Shown here: piece after piece, positions 42,195 through 51,518 of the stretch
How the letters are laid out: every line of letters begins with the position of its first letter
Position numbering within the stretch: the stretch's first letter is position 1
Assembly (NCBI GenBank): GCA_944322965.1
Contig: CALUQR010000001.1
Location: forward strand, 62,001-126,000
DNA length: 64,000 bases
DNA from: Vulcanimicrobiota bacterium
GTDB lineage: Bacteria > Vulcanimicrobiota > Xenobia > Xenobiales > Xenobiaceae
Reading direction: 5' to 3'
Notes under the pieces: generated by a model
Seen by the model: only the letters and a program-made list of their open reading frames with translations
What the model was told of the DNA's origin: nothing
Database searches by the model: none
Position numbers and translations under genes: made by a program

Positions 42195-45100
42195 ATGCAG
42201 GGAAGGGTCTTTAGATTAGGACTAGGACTGGTTTGTTCGGGAGCGCTCCTCCTAGGCGGGGGAGAGGCGGGAGCTCAGGAGAGCCCCTCTAGCCGGACGA
42301 CTGGGGGCCCCTACCCCCCGCAGTCTTCTGTCAGGGTATATCAAAAGAAGAGTGAGGCATTTATGAATATCAATATTGAACGTTCTGATCTTTTCCGGAC
42401 TCAAGCTCAGACCGCTTCAGCCCCCCCAACTCAGGCTCCCCTTCCGGAGAAAGCCGCTCCCTCGGCCCCCGTCGATAGCTTCGCTCCCGAGAGCCGCTCG
42501 GCCGCTCCAGAGCCCAATTTAGCTAAGGTAGCCTTCCAGGCCCAAGCGCAGCCGGAGAGCGCGGCCCCTACCCCCGAGGGTAAGCAGAAGGTACTCTTCC
42601 AATTCGATAGTCGCGGTTGCCCTGAAGTAGATAACGTAGGGTTAAAGGGCTCCTTCAATACTCAGACTGGGGTCTACGATCGCCACTGGAATGGCGACGC
42701 CATCCTGCCCATGAACGACGAAGGGAAGAATGGGGACCTCAAAGCGGGGGACGGTATCTATAGCGCCAGCGTCGACCTCAAAGCGGGCCAGAAGGAAGAG
42801 TTCAGCTGGGGCGTAGTGGGCGACATTAAGCGCCAAGACGGCTCGGTCCAGAACGCTCAGTGGTTAGTGATGAGCGAAACTAACCCCACCTTCAGCTTAG
42901 AAGATTCCCCCGTCCAGACTTACGCGCCCATCAAGAATCACATCTTCGGCGTCAATAGAGAGGGCGAGAATGGGGTGCGCTTCCAGACCTGGTCTCCCGG
43001 TTTGGGCGAAGGCAACTTAGAGAATTATCAACTTTACGTAGAGATCTCCGACCCCAAGACGGGGGAGATCGAAGAGCGCCTGCCCATGGTCAAGGACGAG
43101 CAGCATGGGACTTGGTCTTATGAGAGCGCCGACGGTTGGTCGAAACTCAAGGGCAAGACCTACCAGTATGCGGCCCTCAACGAGAAGGGCGAAGTCCTGC
43201 GCAATAAGTGGGGCGCGGAAGTGCGCTACTCCGATCCTCACGCCCGTTACGTCCAGGGCGAGCAGCGCGGCGTGGAGCGCATCTTCGTCGATCCCGTCTT
43301 GGGCTTTGAGACCGGCTGGTACGACGATAGCGGCAAGGGCGGCCCTAACTACGCCGATAACCCTCAGTGGGGACGTTTCACCGTCGACGGCCATCCCCAG
43401 GCGGAGAGCGTGCGCTTAGTCCTGCGCGATGAGAATGGGCAGCAGCTCAATAAGGAGCAGCTCTTAGCTAAGTTGGGCGAGCCGGAACTCACCCCTTACG
43501 AGGAGGCCCAACCTGCCGATAAGCGCGACGTCGACGTCTTGCGCAGTTGGAGCTTAGATAAGACGGAGCCTATCGACAAGTATTCCTGGTTACACGGAGT
43601 CAATGAGGACGGCTCCATCGATATGAAGCGGGTCGACAGCCCCGGCGCGGGTACGGCCTGGGTGACGGCGGTCAACAACTTCCCGGAACTCATCGGCATG
43701 AAGTACGAGTTCCAGATCATGGAAGACGGCAAGTTGGTGGGCGACACTAACGCCGATGGCAAGCTCTCCTCCGCCGAGCGCATGGCTACCCCCTTTAACG
43801 ATCCCTACACCAATACTATCCAGCCTAAGCCCGGTTCGGCCCGCAAGTCGCTGATCCGCGAGTCTAGCTTTGAATTCCTCTACGACAACACCCCTCGCCG
43901 CCAGACTAAGCCTGAAGATTACGTGATCTACGAGGCTCACGTAGGCTCCTTTATGAGCTCTAAGGATAACGCCGTCCCCTCCACCTTCCAGGATATGATC
44001 GCTAACTTAGATTACTTCGCCAGCCTGGGTGTGGATACGATCGAGCTGATGCCCACCAACGAGTTCGGAGCTAAGCGCGACTGGGGTTATACCCCCGACT
44101 TCTACTTCGCGGGCGCCTCTACTTACGGCTTCGAGATGGACCGTCAGGACGCCATCGACCGCAAGTTGATCACCGCCGACGAGCAGCCGGGCGCGGAGAA
44201 GGTCTGGATCTCCGGTACGGACGCTTTGAAACTCTTCGTCGACGAGAGCCACAAGCGCGGCTTCAACGTCATGGCCGACGTGGTCTATAATCACACCTCC
44301 GGTAAGCCGGACGCCGACGATCCGCTGGGTCGCATCGACGGCGACGATCGCTCCTTCTTCAACTGGTGGGGCCGGGGCGAGTCCCATACCCCGTGGGGAG
44401 CTAAGCCCAACTTCTCCGACCAGAATGTGAAGGATTTCTACTCCGACAACGCCGTGCAGCAGCTCTCCGAGTTCGGCTTCGACGGTATCCGCTTCGACTT
44501 CACCCAAGTCTTGCACTCTACGGGCGACTCGGCGGAGCAGATCGAGGGTATGAATACCCTGCGCCAGATCAACCGCACCCTGCGCCTGGTCAATCCGGAC
44601 GTCTACACCGTGGCCGAGGACTTCTCGGGCAGCTGGTTAGTAGCCGCCGATATGGACCGCTCCGAGTGGCAGGGCAGCGGCCAAGGGGCCTGGGAGAAGA
44701 AGGGCATGGGCTTCGATGGGGTCTGGAACGACCGCTTCCACGACGACCTCTTAGGTATGGCCCAGGGCGTATGCAACGCCGACCGCTTGATGGAGGCCCT
44801 CACTTGCCACGTAGGCGTGACCGACTGGAGCCGGGCCGTAACTTACGCCCACAGCCACGACGAAGTGGGCAATACGGGCAACTGGATCTCCCGCGGCGCG
44901 GCGGCCTCTAAGGACGACGACAAGGTGATGGAGCCCTATCCGCGCTCTATCGCTCGCACCGCGGCGGCGGTCACTCTGACCGGCCCGGGCGTGCCCATGC
45001 TCTTCCAGGGCGAGGAGTTCTTAGCCAATAACGACTTTAAGCATGGCTTGACCTCCACCTGGGGCGCGGAGTTAGATTGGGTCCACTTCCCGGTCACCCC

Positions 45101-45602
45101 CGACCGCTTAGACCACTTCGCCGAGGTGGCGGCTATGGACGTCTCCCAGCGCGAGGTAGAGCGCTCGCGGATGGACGCCGAGGAGCAGAAATTATTCGAC
45201 AAGTACTGCCAGATGAATCCTGAGCAGCGGGCGGAGGCCGAGGACCTCTCCAACCAGGTAGGTCAGTTCGTCCTCACTCGGGACTTGATCGCTATGCGCC
45301 GTACCTCTCCGGCCCTCAACGCTACGGGCGAGACTAGCCGCGTCTACACCCACAACGACGATCGCGTCCTGGCCTGGAAGCGTGCCGGCGGCGACGATGA
45401 GTTCGTGGTGGTCTCTAACTTCGCCAATACGGACCGCTCTGGCTACAAGGTGGGCTTACCTCCGGGCCAGTGGAAAGAGGTCTTCAATACCAACGCGGTG
45501 CGCTATGGCGGTAACGGTGCGGGCAACGGCGGGGCCACCTTCAATGGCGACCAAGGGCTATTCCTCCCGGCGGGCGGCACCATTATCTTGCAAAAGCAGT
45601 AA
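42195..45602 (+). CDS. Large GH13 alpha-glucan enzyme (branching-enzyme/isoamylase-like)
   Basis: 1135 residues, against about 640-750 for GlgB. Residues 1-28 look like a signal peptide; if translation starts instead at Met57 (ATG 42363), the N-terminus is Asn/Gln/Ser/Thr-rich and has no signal. Residues about 140-560 are beta-rich and probably include CBM48-like and isoamylase-like N-domains. The catalytic barrel has DVVYNHT (from Asp695), nucleophile Asp768 in GIRFDF, acid/base Glu808 in TVAEDF, and HSHDEV (886-891), the form of region IV seen in branching enzymes. A beta-sandwich ends the protein. The substrate is an alpha-1,4-glucan; whether it branches, debranches or hydrolyses is unclear. 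Confidence 0.88.
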   Translation: MQGRVFRLGLGLVCSGALLLGGGEAGAQESPSSRTTGGPYPPQSSVRVYQKKSEAFMNINIERSDLFRTQAQTASAPPTQAPLPEKAAPSAPVDSFAPESRSAAPEPNLAKVAFQAQAQPESAAPTPEGKQKVLFQFDSRGCPEVDNVGLKGSFNTQTGVYDRHWNGDAILPMNDEGKNGDLKAGDGIYSASVDLKAGQKEEFSWGVVGDIKRQDGSVQNAQWLVMSETNPTFSLEDSPVQTYAPIKNHIFGVNREGENGVRFQTWSPGLGEGNLENYQLYVEISDPKTGEIEERLPMVKDEQHGTWSYESADGWSKLKGKTYQYAALNEKGEVLRNKWGAEVRYSDPHARYVQGEQRGVERIFVDPVLGFETGWYDDSGKGGPNYADNPQWGRFTVDGHPQAESVRLVLRDENGQQLNKEQLLAKLGEPELTPYEEAQPADKRDVDVLRSWSLDKTEPIDKYSWLHGVNEDGSIDMKRVDSPGAGTAWVTAVNNFPELIGMKYEFQIMEDGKLVGDTNADGKLSSAERMATPFNDPYTNTIQPKPGSARKSLIRESSFEFLYDNTPRRQTKPEDYVIYEAHVGSFMSSKDNAVPSTFQDMIANLDYFASLGVDTIELMPTNEFGAKRDWGYTPDFYFAGASTYGFEMDRQDAIDRKLITADEQPGAEKVWISGTDALKLFVDESHKRGFNVMADVVYNHTSGKPDADDPLGRIDGDDRSFFNWWGRGESHTPWGAKPNFSDQNVKDFYSDNAVQQLSEFGFDGIRFDFTQVLHSTGDSAEQIEGMNTLRQINRTLRLVNPDVYTVAEDFSGSWLVAADMDRSEWQGSGQGAWEKKGMGFDGVWNDRFHDDLLGMAQGVCNADRLMEALTCHVGVTDWSRAVTYAHSHDEVGNTGNWISRGAAASKDDDKVMEPYPRSIARTAAAVTLTGPGVPMLFQGEEFLANNDFKHGLTSTWGAELDWVHFPVTPDRLDHFAEVAAMDVSQREVERSRMDAEEQKLFDKYCQMNPEQRAEAEDLSNQVGQFVLTRDLIAMRRTSPALNATGETSRVYTHNDDRVLAWKRAGGDDEFVVVSNFANTDRSGYKVGLPPGQWKEVFNTNAVRYGGNGAGNGGATFNGDQGLFLPAGGTIILQKQ

Positions 45603-45636
45603 GCTATAACTAGAGCCCGCCGATAATCTGGCGGGG

Positions 45637-45674
45637 TTAGAGGGCGGCCCTCAAAAGTGAGGGCCGCCCTCTAA
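45637..45674 (+). terminator. Terminator after the GH13 gene
   Basis: A perfect 17-pair stem (45637-45653 with 45658-45674) with loop AAAG is followed by ATTTAT. Confidence 0.8.
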
Positions 45675-45676
45675 AT

Positions 45677-45714
45677 TTATCCCCCGGCGCCTCTAAAGAG
45701 GCGCCGGGGGATAA
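45677..45714 (-). terminator. Terminator after the MBL-fold gene
   Basis: A second perfect stem of 18 pairs (45677-45694 with 45697-45714) lies directly beside the GH13 terminator and downstream of the leftward MBL-fold gene. Confidence 0.75.
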
Positions 45715-45740
45715 GGGCCTTTTCAATAGACTTTTAGTCC

Positions 45741-46370
45741 TTAGAGGGGGCGCACGAAGGGGTTAGAGCGCTTCTCTAAGCCTACGGTCGTGGTAGGGCC
45801 GTGGCCGGGGTAGAGGGTAGTAGAGTCGGGGAGGGTATAGATCTGGCGGCGGATAGAGTTAGCCAGTTGGCGGGAGTCGCCGCCAGGGAGATCGGTGCGC
45901 CCCACCGAGTTTTCGAAGATAGTGTCGCCACAGAAGGCGCAATCGCCGCAGAGTAAGACGATGCCGCCCGGGGTGTGGCCCGGGGTAGCTAAGACCTTAA
46001 ATTCCAACTGGCCGGCCTTAAAGATCTGGCCGTCCTTTAAGTAGCCCGTAACCTTGGGGACCTTAGTAAAGGACAGGCCCAGGAAGGAGGCGTCGGCGGC
46101 GCTACCCTCCAAGGTGGGGAGGTCGGCCTCGCTCAGGTAGAGGGGCAAGTCTAAGAGCTCTTGGAGCTGGGCGGCGCCTATTAAGTGGTCGCAGTGGCCG
46201 TGGGTTAAGAGGATAGCCGTAGCCTTAATTTGGCGCTCTGCCAGGACTTGGGCGATATGCTGGGCCTCGCCTCCGGGATCGATAACGACGCCCACCCGGT
46301 CCGGTCCGAAGACTAAGTAACAATTGGTCTGAAAGTCGCCTACGGGCAAGGTAATAATTTGGGGATTCAT
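45741..46370 (-). CDS. MBL-fold hydrolase (glyoxalase II-like)
   Basis: 209 residues with the metallo-beta-lactamase motif THGHCDH (two zinc ligands plus Asp), then TPGHTPGG, CGDTIF and a final PGHGPTT histidine. This order is that of the glyoxalase II / YcbL group, cytoplasmic thioester or ester hydrolases with two metal ions. The C-terminal glutathione-binding helices of true glyoxalase II are absent, so it is the short YcbL type. It starts 15 bases after the amidase stop and is likely cotranscribed with it. Confidence 0.9.
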   Translation of the reverse strand: MNPQIITLPVGDFQTNCYLVFGPDRVGVVIDPGGEAQHIAQVLAERQIKATAILLTHGHCDHLIGAAQLQELLDLPLYLSEADLPTLEGSAADASFLGLSFTKVPKVTGYLKDGQIFKAGQLEFKVLATPGHTPGGIVLLCGDCAFCGDTIFENSVGRTDLPGGDSRQLANSIRRQIYTLPDSTTLYPGHGPTTTVGLEKRSNPFVRPL

Positions 46371-46385
46371 CTAGGTTACTGCTCC

Positions 46386-47771
46386 TTAAGATTGTTGGGC
46401 TAGAGGGGAAATGGGGAAGGGGCGCAACTCTTCGAAGCGGCGTCCTACCTCTAAGATGAGGCGATCGCTGCCGCGAGGACCGATAATCTGCAGCCCTAAG
46501 GGCAGGCCCTGGGGACCTAAACCGGCGGGCAGGCTCAGAGCGGGTTGGCCCGTCAGATTGAAGGGGTAGGTGTAGGGGGTCCAGCCAAAGAGGGTCGTTA
46601 TGGGGCGGCCGCCCACTTGGGCCGGGCGCTCTAGCTTAGAGTCGAAGGCCTCTAAGGGCATGGTGGGGGTCAAGAGGAGGTCGTACTCTTCAAAGAAGCG
46701 GTCCATCACATAGTAGAGCTTTGTGCGCTCTATAGAGTCTTGGCAGTAGATGTAGGCCGGGAGTTGCATACCCTCTTTAATAATATCGACCATCTCCGGG
46801 GTGAGGAGCTCGGCAAACTCTGGCTTTAAGGGGGCGTAGCGGGAGGCGTAGACCGTATTCCAGATGTGGAGCTCAATATACTCGGGATCTTTAGGGATGG
46901 GGGGATTGGCTTCCTGGAGTTCGTAGCCTAAGTCGCGGAAAGCCTCGGCCGCCTGGCGCACTAGGGCCTCTACTTGGGGCTCTGGGGTAGCGAAGTTGAG
47001 GGTGGGGCTATAGGCTACTTTCAACTTCTGATTAGCTTTTTTAGGCCAATCGTGGGGGCTCATACTGAGATCGTCGTGGGGACTCTCCCCGGCTAAGACC
47101 TCAAAGAGGAGGGAAGCGTCCTGGACGGTGCGCGCTAGGGGGCCGGTATGGCTGAGCGTATAGTAGAGGTCGGGGATGGGGTAGCGGGGGACCATAGCGA
47201 AGCTGGGTTTAAAGCCTACCACTCCGCAGAAGGAGGCCGGGATGCGAATGGAGCCCGCTCCATCCGTCCCTTCGGCTAAGGGGGCCAGGTTGGCCGCTAC
47301 GGCGCTGGCGCTGCCGCCCGAAGAGCCGCCGCTGTGGCGCTCTAAGTTCCAGGGGTTGCGGGTCAAGCCGAAGAGGCGGTTATTGGTGATCCCCTTGTAA
47401 CCGAACTCCGGGGTATTAGTCTTACCCAAGATTATGCCCCCCGCTTGACGGATGCGGGTGACGGAGATGGAGTCCTCTTGGGGGACGTAATCCTTGAGGG
47501 TGAGGGAGCCGCAAGTAGTGCGCATACCGGCCGTATAGGAGAGATCCTTAATAGCTACCGGCAGGCCGTGCAGGGCCCCGGAGGAGGGGTGTTCATCGGC
47601 CTTACGGGCGGCCTCCAGAGCCCCTTGGGGATCTAAGGTGACGAAGGCGTTGAGGGAGGGATTAAATTTATCGATACGCGCCAGATAAGCTTGGACGACT
47701 TCTACGGAAGAGATCTGCCGCTGGCGCAGGAGGCGCATCGTTTCGGTGGCGCTAAAATTGCAAATAGACAT
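46386..47771 (-). CDS. Amidase signature family enzyme
   Basis: About 461 residues from the ATG at 47771. The open frame reaches 47921 but the extra 50 codons overlap the divergent gene's start and lack coding character. The catalytic triad context is present: Lys in GLPVAIKDL, then GGSSGGS and the nucleophile serine in GAGSIRIPAS. The size and C-terminus (YPFNLTGQPALSLPAGL) match GatA-like and stand-alone amidases. No gatB or gatC is adjacent, so it may be a general amidase rather than a tRNA amidotransferase subunit. Confidence 0.92.
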   Translation of the reverse strand: MSICNFSATETMRLLRQRQISSVEVVQAYLARIDKFNPSLNAFVTLDPQGALEAARKADEHPSSGALHGLPVAIKDLSYTAGMRTTCGSLTLKDYVPQEDSISVTRIRQAGGIILGKTNTPEFGYKGITNNRLFGLTRNPWNLERHSGGSSGGSASAVAANLAPLAEGTDGAGSIRIPASFCGVVGFKPSFAMVPRYPIPDLYYTLSHTGPLARTVQDASLLFEVLAGESPHDDLSMSPHDWPKKANQKLKVAYSPTLNFATPEPQVEALVRQAAEAFRDLGYELQEANPPIPKDPEYIELHIWNTVYASRYAPLKPEFAELLTPEMVDIIKEGMQLPAYIYCQDSIERTKLYYVMDRFFEEYDLLLTPTMPLEAFDSKLERPAQVGGRPITTLFGWTPYTYPFNLTGQPALSLPAGLGPQGLPLGLQIIGPRGSDRLILEVGRRFEELRPFPISPLAQQS

Positions 47772-47891
47772 GGGGGACGCTTTACTCCCAGACTCTCTCC
47801 CTCCTGCCGCATAAAGGCAGAGCGAGGCGAAGGGCTTAGCCGCTCTGTACCGAAAATCGAGCCCATAAAGAATCCCTAGAGGAGGGACGAA

Positions 47892-49793
47892 GTGCCAGAG
47901 ATCCCCGCTCCCATTCAGCAACTTTACACCTTAGGGAGCCAGATGGCTCAAGAGGGACGCCAACTCCCCTTACCTAGCAATCTGCTGCTCAAAGCGCGCC
48001 AAGCTCTAGGTTACGAAGAGGTCAGTCTGCGCCGTTTCGGTTGGGATATAGCCTGGACGGAGAAGATCGCCTCCCTGATGGAAGAGGGGCGGGAGGAGAT
48101 TGAGGCCCACCAGCGGGCCCTGCAAGAGATAGAGGGGGCTTTAGCTAGCGATAATTGGTTAGACTTAGAGAAGGGCTGTCGCGATCTGCGCCTGAGCGCC
48201 GAGGCCTTAGTGGGCGTTTGGGTCCAGCTGACCCGAGAGGCGGGGCGCGGGCAGGTTCTCTCCCCCTATCCCGTCTACGATCAGCTCTTAAAGGTGGCCC
48301 AAAATATTCAGGCCGGCCGGGTAGAGCCCAAGATCTTGCGCAATTTCTATGCTCCCGCCGTAGAGTTCACCCTGCGCTTAAGGGCCGCCGTCAAGCGTTT
48401 TGGCCTCTTTTATGGACCCTCCCCCCTCTTGGAAGCGGCCCAGCGGGTGATGGATAATATTGAGGCCGGGATGGGGGCCCTCGACCTCTACTTAGAGAAG
48501 GGGGAGGAGCGCCCGCTGCGGGAGGGGAGCCAGCTCTTAGTAGGGGCCACCCTAACCATGTATACGGTCATGGCCGATATGGGCCAGTGGGCGGCGGCCG
48601 AACGCCGTTACGCGCGCCATCCCTTAGTGGAAGAGCTCTTTAGGGCCCGGGAAGTCGGTTTAGAGGGTCAGGATTTAGAGACCCTCTGGAAGGCGGTGGA
48701 GGCGGCCCTCAAGTTGGAGTTGACCCAAGTCCAAGTCTTGCTCCAGCATCCCTTAGCCGTACTCTGCGAGGTCCATACGGAGACCCTGCGGGCGGGGATG
48801 GCTCGGGTGGGCTCCATCGTGCGCCAGGCGCAAAAGAGGCCTTTGAACGAGGTCAATCTGCCTGAATTAGATATTATGCTCACCAATCTGGACCGCTTGA
48901 TCAAAAACGATCTGACCCGCATCAATGTGGAGTGCCGCTTAGTGGCGGGAGCGCCCAACTTTGAGGAGCTCCTAGTTAGCGTAGGTCTCATGGCCTCCGG
49001 CAAGTTGGAGGCGGGAGCCTTCCAGGTCATCTTGCAAGAGGTCTGGCAGTCTATAGAGCGGGTGCGAGAGAGCTTAGGCGCCGCTATCAACTGTCTGGAA
49101 GCTAAGGATTTAGAACTTTTAGAACACTGTCTGAGCGTCCAGTTGGATAGTTGCCAACGCTTATCCCAGTGGGAGCCGGGTAGCGATCCCGCCCCTCTGC
49201 GCGAGGCCTGGCGGCGTCTGAGCGAGACTCTGCCTACTACTAAGCGCCTCAATAACGAGTTGCGGCGCAAGTTGGGGGTAGAGAGCGCCCCTCAGGCTCC
49301 CAGCGGGGCGACTTGTATGCGCTGCGGCCACCTCAATCCGCCCCAGGCGCGCTTTTGCAGCAAGTGCTCTTCGGCCCTCATCCAGATGGCCCCCAGCGCC
49401 CCTACGGAGTATATGGACCTAGAAGGCGGAATAGATGGTCCCAAGAGCTCTAGCCACATCCTCCAGCTGGAAGCCTTAGTCCAGCAGGTAGAGAGCGGCC
49501 AGGCCTATAAGGACGAGGTAGCTAGGGTCCTGGAACCCCTCTTAGAGAGCGCTTACGCTTATCGCGGCCTCTATGAGCGCCGCGTGCGTCCGGCCTTGGC
49601 GGAGCGCAACTTGAGCCAGGAGGTGGGGGTTCCCTTTGAGGAGGCTATGGAGACTTATATTGGCGGTTTAGAGATCTGCCAAGCTTACCTAGACGAGCCC
49701 AATATTGAGTACCTCTACCAAGGCCTAGAGCAGGCCGCTCTGGGGGCCTCCCAATTGCAGGCTCTGGAGTCCGATCTCCAAGCTTACTATTGA
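47892..49793 (+). CDS. Helical protein with a zinc ribbon, unknown function
   Basis: 633 residues from GTG with GAGGAGGG just upstream. The whole protein is predicted helical, Leu/Glu/Ala/Arg rich, with repeated amphipathic segments but no membrane span or signal. A zinc ribbon sits at Cys475-x2-Cys478 and Cys489-x2-Cys492, of the kind found in DZR and zinc-ribbon linker proteins (RCGHLNPPQARFCSKC). I recognise no other domain. It is the first gene of a rightward group with a site-2 protease and nth, but the gaps (81 and 9 bases) make a joint operon uncertain. Confidence 0.78.
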   Translation: MPEIPAPIQQLYTLGSQMAQEGRQLPLPSNLLLKARQALGYEEVSLRRFGWDIAWTEKIASLMEEGREEIEAHQRALQEIEGALASDNWLDLEKGCRDLRLSAEALVGVWVQLTREAGRGQVLSPYPVYDQLLKVAQNIQAGRVEPKILRNFYAPAVEFTLRLRAAVKRFGLFYGPSPLLEAAQRVMDNIEAGMGALDLYLEKGEERPLREGSQLLVGATLTMYTVMADMGQWAAAERRYARHPLVEELFRAREVGLEGQDLETLWKAVEAALKLELTQVQVLLQHPLAVLCEVHTETLRAGMARVGSIVRQAQKRPLNEVNLPELDIMLTNLDRLIKNDLTRINVECRLVAGAPNFEELLVSVGLMASGKLEAGAFQVILQEVWQSIERVRESLGAAINCLEAKDLELLEHCLSVQLDSCQRLSQWEPGSDPAPLREAWRRLSETLPTTKRLNNELRRKLGVESAPQAPSGATCMRCGHLNPPQARFCSKCSSALIQMAPSAPTEYMDLEGGIDGPKSSSHILQLEALVQQVESGQAYKDEVARVLEPLLESAYAYRGLYERRVRPALAERNLSQEVGVPFEEAMETYIGGLEICQAYLDEPNIEYLYQGLEQAALGASQLQALESDLQAYY

Positions 49794-49874
49794 GAACTGA
49801 CGTCAGGCGGGGGCCTACTGAGGACCGGGGCTAGAGGAGCGCTGGTCCTTCTTCGATTATTAGAGTGAGGCAAG

Positions 49875-50831
49875 ATGGGTTGGTCTTTTAAAATAGGGCG
49901 CCTGTGGGGGATAGATATCTACCTGCACGCCACCTTCTTCTTACTTTTAGCCTGGATTTGGACGAGTCGAGCTTCGCGCGGGGGTTGGGAAGTGGGCTTA
50001 GTGGCGGTAGCTTTGACGCTTTTAGTCTTTGCGGTCGTCGTCTTACATGAGTATGGCCACGCTCTGACCGCGCGCCGCTTCGGGATGCCCACCGAGCGCA
50101 TTACCCTCTGGCCCTTTGGAGGGATCGCCTCCGTAGGCAATCTGAGCTGCAACCCCCGCCAGGAGATAGCGGTAGCTATCGCCGGGCCGGCGGTCAACTT
50201 AGTCTTGGCGGGCTTAACTTACGCCCTTTTAGAGTGGGGGCTGGGCCCCAACTTGGGCCGCTTCACCCCCTTAGCGGGAGCCTACCTCTGGGAGTTTGGG
50301 GTCTGGTTTATGTGGAGCAACCTGATCTTAATGGGCTTTAACCTCATCCCCGCCTTCCCCATGGACGGAGGGCGCGTCTTGCGCGGCCTCTTGGGGTTCA
50401 AGTACGACTTAGTAGAGGCTACGGGGAAGGCGGTGACGGTCAGTCGGGGCTTAATTATCGGGCTGGGGATCTACGGTTTAGCCTACGGTCAATTTATGCT
50501 CTTTATTATCGCCGTCTTCTTATGGATGAGTTCCGCGGCCGAATTGCGCCAAGTCATCTTTGAAGAGCGCTTGCGCCGAGTCCAGGCGGGCCAGGGGACG
50601 GTCGAAGATTATTTGCGCTTAGGTTTGGGCGAGGGCTTAATGGGCCAGGTCTTAGGGAGTATGTTGGGCGGTCAGCGCAATCTGAGCGCGGCCGATCTCT
50701 GGCCCCATCTGCGTCCCGCCGCCCCCCGGAGCGCCCCCAGGGAGAGCGGGCCCATCTATGAGGCGGAATATGTCGATAAGGGGGAGCGCCCCTCCCAGTC
50801 CGCCCCCGACCCCCTCTCCTTAGAGAAATGA
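49875..50831 (+). CDS. Site-2 protease family membrane metalloprotease (M50)
   Basis: 318 residues with about six membrane helices. The zinc motif HEYGH (His58, Glu59, His62) lies in the second helix and the third ligand Asp164 in NLIPAFPMDGGRVLRG, as in the SpoIVFB/Rip-type M50B enzymes that cut single-pass membrane substrates such as anti-sigma factors. The C-terminal 90 residues are polar and Pro/Ser rich with no CBS domain. Two zinc-finger membrane anti-sigma proteins occur in the window, but 20 kb away, so any link is speculative. Confidence 0.92.
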   Translation: MGWSFKIGRLWGIDIYLHATFFLLLAWIWTSRASRGGWEVGLVAVALTLLVFAVVVLHEYGHALTARRFGMPTERITLWPFGGIASVGNLSCNPRQEIAVAIAGPAVNLVLAGLTYALLEWGLGPNLGRFTPLAGAYLWEFGVWFMWSNLILMGFNLIPAFPMDGGRVLRGLLGFKYDLVEATGKAVTVSRGLIIGLGIYGLAYGQFMLFIIAVFLWMSSAAELRQVIFEERLRRVQAGQGTVEDYLRLGLGEGLMGQVLGSMLGGQRNLSAADLWPHLRPAAPRSAPRESGPIYEAEYVDKGERPSQSAPDPLSLEK

Positions 50832-50840
50832 GGTCTTAGA

Positions 50841-51518
50841 GTGGATAGAATGGCCCGCGCGGCCTTAGTACAAGAGATCTTAGAGCGGCTCTACCCGAAC
50901 CCTCAACCTAGTCTCCACTTTTATAGCCCCTTCACCCTCTTAGTGGCCGTCGTCCTCTCCGCCCAATGTACCGATTTGCGGGTCAATCAGGCTACGGAGC
51001 GACTCTTTAAAGTGGCCGATACCCCCCAGAAGATGGCCGCCCTGACCCCCCAGGAGATCTACCAATATATCTTTTCCTTAGGGTTAGCTAAGAGTAAGGC
51101 TCAATATCTGGCCCGCTTATCCCAGCAATTGGTAGCGGACTACGGGGGCCAGGTCCCCTCGGCCCTTAAGGAGTTAGAGAAGTTGGCCGGAGTGGGGCAT
51201 AAGACGGCTTCCGTCGTCTCCTTGCAGGCTTTTGGGATCCCCGCCTTCCCGGTCGATACCCACATCTTCCGCTGCGCTAGGCGTTGGGGCCTCTCCCAGG
51301 CTCAGAAAGTAGAAGGGGTAGAGCGCGACTTAAAGGGGCTCTACCCGGCTAAAGATTGGGGGCGCCTCCACTTACAGATCATCTCTTGTGGGCGCCAGTA
51401 TTGTAAAGCCCAGGGGCACGACCCTGGGCTCTGTCCAGTCTGTTCCTTACTGCTGCCAGTCGGGGACCACGTTGACCCAGGAGGAGGAGCTGACCGTAGA
51501 GGAGGTGAGGATCGGTAA
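50841..51518 (+). CDS. nth: Endonuclease III-like DNA glycosylase, unusual C-terminus
   Basis: 225 residues. The helix-hairpin-helix LAGVGHKTA carries the catalytic Lys121, and Asp139 stands in PVDTHIFR, both as in Nth, which removes oxidised pyrimidines. The iron-sulfur loop is incomplete: Cys188, Cys198 and Cys201 are present, but spacing after the first is nine rather than six, and no fourth cysteine follows; the tail becomes Gly/Asp/Arg rich. The last 72 bases overlap the end of the convergent TPR gene. Either the cluster is altered or lost, or a frameshift or sequencing error displaced the true end. The start may be GTG 50841 or ATG 50850. Confidence 0.85.
   Translation: MDRMARAALVQEILERLYPNPQPSLHFYSPFTLLVAVVLSAQCTDLRVNQATERLFKVADTPQKMAALTPQEIYQYIFSLGLAKSKAQYLARLSQQLVADYGGQVPSALKELEKLAGVGHKTASVVSLQAFGIPAFPVDTHIFRCARRWGLSQAQKVEGVERDLKGLYPAKDWGRLHLQIISCGRQYCKAQGHDPGLCPVCSLLLPVGDHVDPGGGADRRGGEDR

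Noticed and set aside
47772-47921. 50-codon N-terminal extension of the amidase
   Set aside because: It overlaps the start of the divergent gene at 47892 and does not resemble amidase family N-termini.
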